Positions 59,671 to 64,000 of a stretch of DNA of 64,000 nucleotides are shown in pieces. Within the stretch, counting starts at the first letter, position 1; each line of letters starts with the position of its first letter. Both the position numbers and the translations under genes were made by a program. Origin of the DNA: Desulfonispora thiosulfatigenes DSM 11270 (GTDB taxonomy: Bacteria; Bacillota; Peptococcia; Peptococcales; Desulfonisporaceae); contig NZ_FWWT01000022.1 of the NCBI RefSeq assembly GCF_900176035.1, positions 248,001-312,000 of the forward strand, read 5' to 3'. Below the pieces are notes generated by a model. That model saw nothing but the letters and a program-made list of their open reading frames with translations, was not told where the DNA came from and ran no database searches.

Positions 59671-60810
59671 ATTTTAAGATTACGTAGTATTAAAGGACCT
59701 TTTGTATCACTGTTATTAATCGTATTTTTATTTTGCATTTTTCAGAACATATCTTTCGCGTCTGAAAGTCCTAAGCATATACTTATTAATAGTAAAGTAA
59801 TTCAGTTTACTCAAAAAGAAGAAAAGCCAGTTATTAAAAATGATCGTACATATGTACCACTTAGAATCATTAGTGAAAATTTAGGCGCTGAGGTTAATTG
59901 GTTTGACAATCAAGTCTTTATTCAAAAGTCTAAAAAATTAGATTTAGCTAATGTTCCACCTAATACCTCTGGCAAAATAAGAATATTAATTGATAATCAA
60001 GTTATTAATATTACCGATAAAGATGGACAGGTTTACATAAGCGAAAAAGGACGTACAATGATTCCTTTACGAATTGTAGCAGAAAATTTAGATTGTGATG
60101 TTCTTTTTGATAAAGGAGTTATTGCTTTAACAACTAAAAAAGCAGAACCGCAGGATGAACCTAAAGAAGAACCCAAAGAAGAGCCAAAAGAACCAATTAA
60201 AGAAGAAAGTAAAACTGAAATTATTTCAATTAAGGGTCCGGCAATAGCAACATCTGAACAGTTGAAAAGATTAGTTAAAAGAGAAGAAGATAGAATGAAA
60301 GTTAAAATGGAAAGTCAAGGTAGACCATTTGAGCCATTTCCAGATGTTGTAGATCTTTATCTTGAAATTGGGAAAGAGTATGGTATACGTGGTGACTTAG
60401 CATACTGCCAGGCTTTAAAGGAAACAGGATACTTCCAATTTACAGGACAGGTACAACCTTTTCAAAATAATTATTGTGGATTATGGGCTACAGGAAGCCC
60501 ATTAACAGGTGAGGAAACTTTAAAAGGTAAAGACACAATGGACATAAATAAAGTTCAGTTTTTAAAAGGTTATCATGGACTTACCTTTAAAAAGCCTGAG
60601 TACGGAGTAGAAGCACACATCCAGCATCTTTATGCATATGTAACAAAAGATGATCTACCAAAAGGTAAAGAGCTGCTAGATCCTCGGTTTAGCTATGTAA
60701 ATAGAGGAGTAGCAACTAATTGGAATGATTTAAATGGAAGATGGGCAGTTCCTGGAGTTGGTTATGGGGAAAGTATTATTGATGATTATTGGAAAAAAGC
60801 ATTTAAATAA
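59671..60810 (+). CDS. Secreted protein with copper-amine-oxidase-N (stalk) domain and C-terminal glucosaminidase-type domain; start codon unclear
   Basis: The frame is open from just after a stop at 59662-59664 and codes an evident signal peptide (PFVSLLLIVFLFCIFQNISFA), two CuAO-N-type repeats (NDRTYVPLRIISENLGAEVNW and EKGRTMIPLRIVAENLDCDV), a Pro/Glu/Lys linker with DEPKEEPKEEPKEP repeats, and a C-terminal region of the GH73/Mur-type (GIRGDLAYCQALKETGYFQF, NNYCGLWATG, GVEAHIQHLYAYV, DPRFSYVNRGVA). Stop to end gives about 379 residues. There is no ATG, GTG or TTG before 60058 in this frame; AAGGGTGAT at 59658-59666 points to ATT 59671 or TTA 59674 (a TTG with one change). Probably a wall-active enzyme. 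Confidence 0.7.
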   Translation: MLRLRSIKGPFVSLLLIVFLFCIFQNISFASESPKHILINSKVIQFTQKEEKPVIKNDRTYVPLRIISENLGAEVNWFDNQVFIQKSKKLDLANVPPNTSGKIRILIDNQVINITDKDGQVYISEKGRTMIPLRIVAENLDCDVLFDKGVIALTTKKAEPQDEPKEEPKEEPKEPIKEESKTEIISIKGPAIATSEQLKRLVKREEDRMKVKMESQGRPFEPFPDVVDLYLEIGKEYGIRGDLAYCQALKETGYFQFTGQVQPFQNNYCGLWATGSPLTGEETLKGKDTMDINKVQFLKGYHGLTFKKPEYGVEAHIQHLYAYVTKDDLPKGKELLDPRFSYVNRGVATNWNDLNGRWAVPGVGYGESIIDDYWKKAFK

Positions 60811-60822
60811 GCATTATTTATT

Positions 60823-60857
60823 AAACTTGGTAAATTAAATTTTGCCAAGTTTTTTTT
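60823..60857 (+). terminator. Terminator before the spoIIA operon
   Basis: AAACTTGG (60823-60830) pairs with CCAAGTTT (60845-60852), AT-rich inner part, followed by a T-run. Confidence 0.85.
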
Positions 60858-60888
60858 GTACAAACCATGTAGACAAAGAAACAAGTAA

Positions 60889-60895
60889 TTCGACA
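60889..60895 (-). promoter_or_regulatory. Spo0A box upstream of spoIIAA
   Basis: TTCGACA, the exact reverse complement of the 0A box TGTCGAA, 20 bases before the sigma-H -35 element, inside an AGTAAT/ATTACT inverted repeat. Confidence 0.6.
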
Positions 60896-60914
60896 TTACT
60901 TTTTACAATTATTG

Positions 60915-60941
60915 GAAGGAATTGCATTATCTTTAGAGAAT
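60915..60941 (+). promoter_or_regulatory. Sigma-H promoter of the spoIIA operon
   Basis: GAAGGAATT fits RNAGGAWWW exactly and, after 11 bases, AGAGAAT fits RNNGAAT exactly. The spoIIA operon is sigma-H and Spo0A dependent in Bacillus. Confidence 0.75.
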
Positions 60942-60975
60942 AATATAGCATGTAGAAAATAAGGAGGAGTTAGAC

Positions 60976-61314
60976 TTGATAGCGATTAAAATTAAAAAAA
61001 ATAGTTTAATTGTAAAGGTAAGTGGCGAATTAGATTTAGTTGTAGCTAAGGAATTTAGTGAATCTGTCGATAAAGTGTTACAGAATAAACCGATAAAGAG
61101 TTTAATTTTAGATTTATCAATGGTTAGTTTTATTGATAGTTCAGGATTAGGTGCTATTTTAGGAAGGTACAAGATTATTCAGCAACAAGGGGGAAAGATG
61201 TCCATTTTTGGAGCTATACCTTCAGTATATAGAATATTAGAATTATCTGGAATAATGAAAATAATCCCTGTTTTAACTTCTGAAGAATATGGATTAGAAA
61301 GGAAGGAGGCATAA
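60976..61314 (+). CDS. spoIIAA: Anti-sigma F factor antagonist SpoIIAA
   Basis: STAS-domain protein that frees sigma-F by binding SpoIIAB. 112 residues; SFIDSSGLGAILGRYKII contains the phosphorylatable serine (S55/S56). N-terminal LIVKVSGELDLVVAKEF is typical. TTG 60976 follows AAGGAGG. Operon spoIIAA-spoIIAB-sigF, with 5- and 10-base gaps. The SpoIIE phosphatase gene is not in the window. Confidence 0.96.
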   Translation: MIAIKIKKNSLIVKVSGELDLVVAKEFSESVDKVLQNKPIKSLILDLSMVSFIDSSGLGAILGRYKIIQQQGGKMSIFGAIPSVYRILELSGIMKIIPVLTSEEYGLERKEA

Positions 61315-61319
61315 GTAAA

Positions 61320-61775
61320 ATGACTGAAAAAACAATGAATCATGTAAAAATAGAATTTTCGAGTTTACCTGAAAACGTATCTTTAGCGAGGGTATTAATT
61401 GCAAGTTTAGTAGCTCAAATTGATACTACTTTAAATGATTTAGAAGAAGTAAAGGTTGCTGTTTCAGAGGCTGTGTCCAATTCCATTATTCATGGTTACC
61501 AAAATAAGCCTGATGGAATGGTAAAGCTAGAGGTATTTATCAAAGATGGAATATTAGACATTACAATTGAAGACTCTGGTATAGGTATAGAAAATGTGGA
61601 GGAAGCAATGACTCCAATGTTTTCAACTATTCCGGAAAGAATGGGACTTGGTTTTGCTTTCATGAAATCATTTATGGACTCTGTTAGTGTAAATTCAAGC
61701 TTAGATCAAGGCACAAAAGTAAGTTTAAGAAAAAAAATAATAAGCGATAGTTCATGCGCCTTAATGGCTAAGTAA
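61320..61775 (+). CDS. spoIIAB: Anti-sigma F factor SpoIIAB
   Basis: Serine kinase and anti-sigma factor, 151 residues. GHKL motifs: N box EAVSNSIIHGYQNKPDG near 47-63, G1 box ITIEDSGIGIENVEEAM near 80-96 and G2 box RMGLGFAFMKSFMD near 105-118. N-terminus VKIEFSSLPENVSLARVLIASLVAQID is typical. ATG 61320 follows GGAAGGAGG. Confidence 0.96.
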   Translation: MTEKTMNHVKIEFSSLPENVSLARVLIASLVAQIDTTLNDLEEVKVAVSEAVSNSIIHGYQNKPDGMVKLEVFIKDGILDITIEDSGIGIENVEEAMTPMFSTIPERMGLGFAFMKSFMDSVSVNSSLDQGTKVSLRKKIISDSSCALMAK

Positions 61776-61785
61776 GGAATAATAT

Positions 61786-62562
61786 ATGAATACACGACTG
61801 TCTGAGATGAATTTACCGAGATTCCCAGTACTTAAAGATGATGAAATGAAAATGCTAATAGCAAAGGCTCAAAGTGGAGATGAATACGCAAGAGACAGAT
61901 TAGTAAATTGTAATTTACGTCTTGTTTTTAATATGGTACAAAGATTTTTTAATAGGGGATATGAAAGTGAAGATTTGTTTCAGATCGGTACTATTGGTTT
62001 AATAAAGGCTATAGACAAATTTGATTCTAGTTATAATGTCAAATTTTCAACTTATGCTGTTCCTATGATAGTTGGAGAAATTCGCAGATTTCTAAGGGAC
62101 GATAGTACAATTAAAGTAAGCCGATCTTATAAGGAAATTTCGTATAAAGTACATAAATGTCGAGAGGAATTAACTGCTAAATTAAACAGAGACCCTAAAA
62201 TTAGTGAAATAGCAGAAGTATTAGATTTAAAGATTGAAGATATAGTAACTGCCTTAGATGCTGTGCAGTCCCCTACTTCAATTCACGAAACTTTGTATCA
62301 AGATGATGGTGACCCAATTTATGTTTTAGATCAATTATCAGATGAAAAAACATCGGGTGAACAATGGTTTGATCAAATCATTTTAAATGAAGTCCTGACA
62401 AGTCTTCCTATCAAAGAAAGACAAATATTAGTTTTGCGATTTTTAAAAGACAAAACTCAAAATGAAGTTGCTAAAATTGTTGGTTTGTCACAGGTTCAAG
62501 TTTCCCGTATTGAAAGACAAGCTTTAAAGGCAATTAGAGAACGGATGGATACAGGAAGCTAA
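61786..62562 (+). CDS. sigF: RNA polymerase sporulation sigma factor SigF
   Basis: First forespore-specific sigma factor. 258 residues; region 2 (LVNCNLRLVFNMVQRFFNRGYESEDLFQIGTIGLIKAIDKFD and KFSTYAVPMIVGEIRRFLRDD), region 3 (VSRSYKEISYKVHKCREEL) and region 4 with helix-turn-helix DKTQNEVAKIVGLSQVQVSRIERQALKAIRERM. Distinguished from sigma-G by its spoIIA neighbours. ATG 61786 follows AAGGAA. Confidence 0.96.
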   Translation: MNTRLSEMNLPRFPVLKDDEMKMLIAKAQSGDEYARDRLVNCNLRLVFNMVQRFFNRGYESEDLFQIGTIGLIKAIDKFDSSYNVKFSTYAVPMIVGEIRRFLRDDSTIKVSRSYKEISYKVHKCREELTAKLNRDPKISEIAEVLDLKIEDIVTALDAVQSPTSIHETLYQDDGDPIYVLDQLSDEKTSGEQWFDQIILNEVLTSLPIKERQILVLRFLKDKTQNEVAKIVGLSQVQVSRIERQALKAIRERMDTGS

Positions 62563-62603
62563 TTTGAAAATATGTGCAGTCTTTCTAATAGAAAATAATT
62601 TTT

Positions 62604-62625
62604 AGGGCTTAATAGCCCTTTTTTT
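62604..62625 (+). terminator. Terminator after sigF
   Basis: AGGGCT (62604-62609) pairs with AGCCCT (62614-62619), four-base loop, then seven T. Confidence 0.88.
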
Positions 62626-62728
62626 AATGCAAAAATAGAATGTTGATAATAGTTAAAGCAAGACAGGAATATGTATATATTTCCCAGGTAATATTGAAAT
62701 AGAGGGGTTTTTTTAAAAAATCATTATG

Positions 62729-62737
62729 TGTTATAAT
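62729..62737 (+). promoter_or_regulatory. Extended -10 element, likely promoter for miaB
   Basis: TGT followed by TATAAT; the -35 region at the right distance is only a T-run. About 98 bases before miaB. Confidence 0.4.
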
Positions 62738-62834
62738 GAAAATTAGTATATATTTAAGTACTTGTTAAATTATAAAATAAGTTTATCGGTAGATATTGTA
62801 TATTTAATCTGGTAATAGATTTGGAGGTTCAGTA

Positions 62835-64000
62835 ATGCAAAACGGTAATAATTTTGAAATTGAAGAACACGCACAAACTTATTATATTCAAACTTTTGGC
62901 TGTCAAATGAATGAAAGAGATACAGAAATTTTAGCAGGAATGCTCGAACAGTTATCATATAGTCCTAGTGCTAGTATAGAAAAGGCCGATATTATTTTAA
63001 TTAATACATGTTGTATCCGAGAAAAGGCAGAAAGTAAGGCGCTTAGTCAAATTGGGGAGTTAAAAAAATTTAAAAATAATAACCCTCATTTAATTATCGG
63101 GGTATGTGGTTGTATGGCTCAGCAAGAAGAGAAGGCCAAAGAAATTATGCGTTCATTACCTTATGTAGACTTTATTTTAGGTACTCATAATATTCATGAA
63201 CTTCCTGATGTGGTTAAAAAAATATGGGCAGAAAAACAAAACTATGTTTTAGTGTGGGACCAAGAAAAAGAGATAATTGAGAACTTGCCATATAAAAACA
63301 AATTTTCTTACAAAGCTTTAGTCAATATAACCTATGGTTGTAATAATTTTTGCACATATTGTATAGTTCCCTATGTTAGAGGCAGAGAAAGAAGCAGACA
63401 ATCAGAGTATATTTTAAAAGAAATAAGAGATATGGTTAATGATGGAGTAGTTGAGATAATGCTACTTGGGCAAAATGTAAACTCTTATGGCAAAGATTTT
63501 ACAGAGATTGAGTATGATTTTTCAGATTTAATTAGTGATATAAATGAAATAGAAGGTTTAAAAAGAATTAGATATATGACCTCGCATCCTCGTGACTTTA
63601 ATTTAAAATTAATTAAAACAATCGCTAAATGTGAAAAGGTTTGTCAGCATTTTCATTTACCAGTACAAGCAGGTAGTGATAAAATTTTAGCAAAGATGAA
63701 TAGAGGTTATACACAAGAGACTTATCTAAAATTAGTGGATAATATTAGAAAGTTCAATCCTAATGCTACAATAACTACAGATATAATAGTAGGATTTCCC
63801 GGCGAAACAGATGAGGATTTCCTGGAAACTTTAAATTTAGTTAAAAAGGTAAAATTTGATAGTGCATATACTTTTGTATATTCACCACGAAAAGGAACAC
63901 CAGCTGCAAATTTCCCAGATCAAATACCATTAGCTATAAAAAAAGAACGATTACAAACCTTAAATCAAATAATCAACGAACACAGTAGAGAAAAAAGTGA
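62835..64000 (+). CDS. miaB: tRNA-2-methylthio-N6-dimethylallyladenosine synthase MiaB (3' end missing)
   Basis: Radical SAM methylthiotransferase acting on i6A37 of tRNAs. The first 388 codons are present and run off the window. UPF0004 domain: YYIQTFGCQMNERDTE, with cluster cysteines in FGCQMN, INTCCIREKAE and GVCGCMAQQE; radical SAM motif CNNFCTYC with IVPYVRGRERSR; later FHLPVQAGSDKILAKMNRGYT and TTDIIVGFPGETDEDF. The C-terminal TRAM domain lies beyond the edge. ATG 62835 follows GGAGG. MiaB rather than MtaB/RimO because of the VPYVRGRERSR segment. Confidence 0.95.
   Translation, partial: MQNGNNFEIEEHAQTYYIQTFGCQMNERDTEILAGMLEQLSYSPSASIEKADIILINTCCIREKAESKALSQIGELKKFKNNNPHLIIGVCGCMAQQEEKAKEIMRSLPYVDFILGTHNIHELPDVVKKIWAEKQNYVLVWDQEKEIIENLPYKNKFSYKALVNITYGCNNFCTYCIVPYVRGRERSRQSEYILKEIRDMVNDGVVEIMLLGQNVNSYGKDFTEIEYDFSDLISDINEIEGLKRIRYMTSHPRDFNLKLIKTIAKCEKVCQHFHLPVQAGSDKILAKMNRGYTQETYLKLVDNIRKFNPNATITTDIIVGFPGETDEDFLETLNLVKKVKFDSAYTFVYSPRKGTPAANFPDQIPLAIKKERLQTLNQIINEHSREKS

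Noticed and set aside
1-64000. tRNA, rRNA, CRISPR arrays, IS elements or prophage
   Set aside because: No cloverleaf, rRNA block, regularly spaced repeats, transposase or phage structural gene was recognised on reading the window.

Overview
The window is strongly AT-rich (about 30% GC by eye, not computed). Every convincing gene lies on the + strand, with short gaps, many 1-40 base overlaps, strong AGGAGG-type ribosome binding sites and frequent TTG/GTG starts. A full set of sporulation genes (spoIIIAA-AH, spoIVB, spo0A, spoIIAA-spoIIAB-sigF) together with the anaerobe-type NfnAB transhydrogenase points to an anaerobic, endospore-forming, low-GC Firmicute (class Clostridia in the broad sense). 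I do not claim a genus. No rRNA, tRNA, insertion sequence, prophage or CRISPR array was seen.

Layout. 1-2486: end of a branched-chain amino acid ABC transporter (livM cut by the window edge, livG, livF). 2550-3874: YqeG phosphatase and shikimate kinase. 3909-11527: a first, compact type IV pilus / type II secretion-like locus with a short PilB, PilC, a GspG-like pilin, a peptidase-only PilD, four minor pseudopilins and PilM/N/O. 11559-15889: tldD, an MFS exporter and tldE. 15940-18483: aroQ, Xaa-Pro peptidase, efp and a small acidic zinc-ribbon protein. 18591-23895: the spoIIIA operon. 23976-25683: Asp23, AmaP, DUF2273, nusB. 25806-28033: nfnAB. 28050-39205: xseAB, ispA, DUF212, dxs, tlyA, nadK, argR, recN, spoIVB, spo0A, a classical Firmicute neighbourhood. 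39265-53773: a second, complete type IV pilus operon (pilB, pilT, pilC, pilA, pilD, pilM, pilN, pilO, three minor-pilin-like genes and a secreted von Willebrand A protein). 53912-56401: SteA-like protein, glycosyltransferase, MraY-like protein. 56495-59457: ilvE, an NSS transporter and an orphan. 59671-60810: a secreted cell-wall hydrolase candidate. 60976-62562: spoIIAA-spoIIAB-sigF. 62835-64000: miaB, cut by the window edge.

How the parts work together. The main discovery is in front of the second pilus operon: a good promoter, a cyclic di-GMP-II riboswitch whose P1 strand overlaps a terminator (39315-39414), then pilB whose product carries an N-terminal MshEN (c-di-GMP-binding type) domain. 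The pilus thus appears to be controlled by c-di-GMP both at transcription and at the motor. The first pilus locus has neither element and has no pilT, so it is probably a pseudopilus or secretion/uptake machine. The distal end of the second operon encodes a 771-residue PilX-like protein and an 850-residue vWA protein with a DxNxDG calcium-loop motif, a plausible pilus-tip adhesin module analogous to PilX/PilY1. Sporulation control is readable too: sigma-H-type promoters plus Spo0A boxes occur in front of spo0A and spoIIAA.

Caution: three genes (first-locus pilin, pilT, recN) are interrupted by single-base frameshifts, all inside runs of 7-8 A. This is either homopolymer error in the assembly or slippage biology, and the two must be told apart before the genes are called broken.
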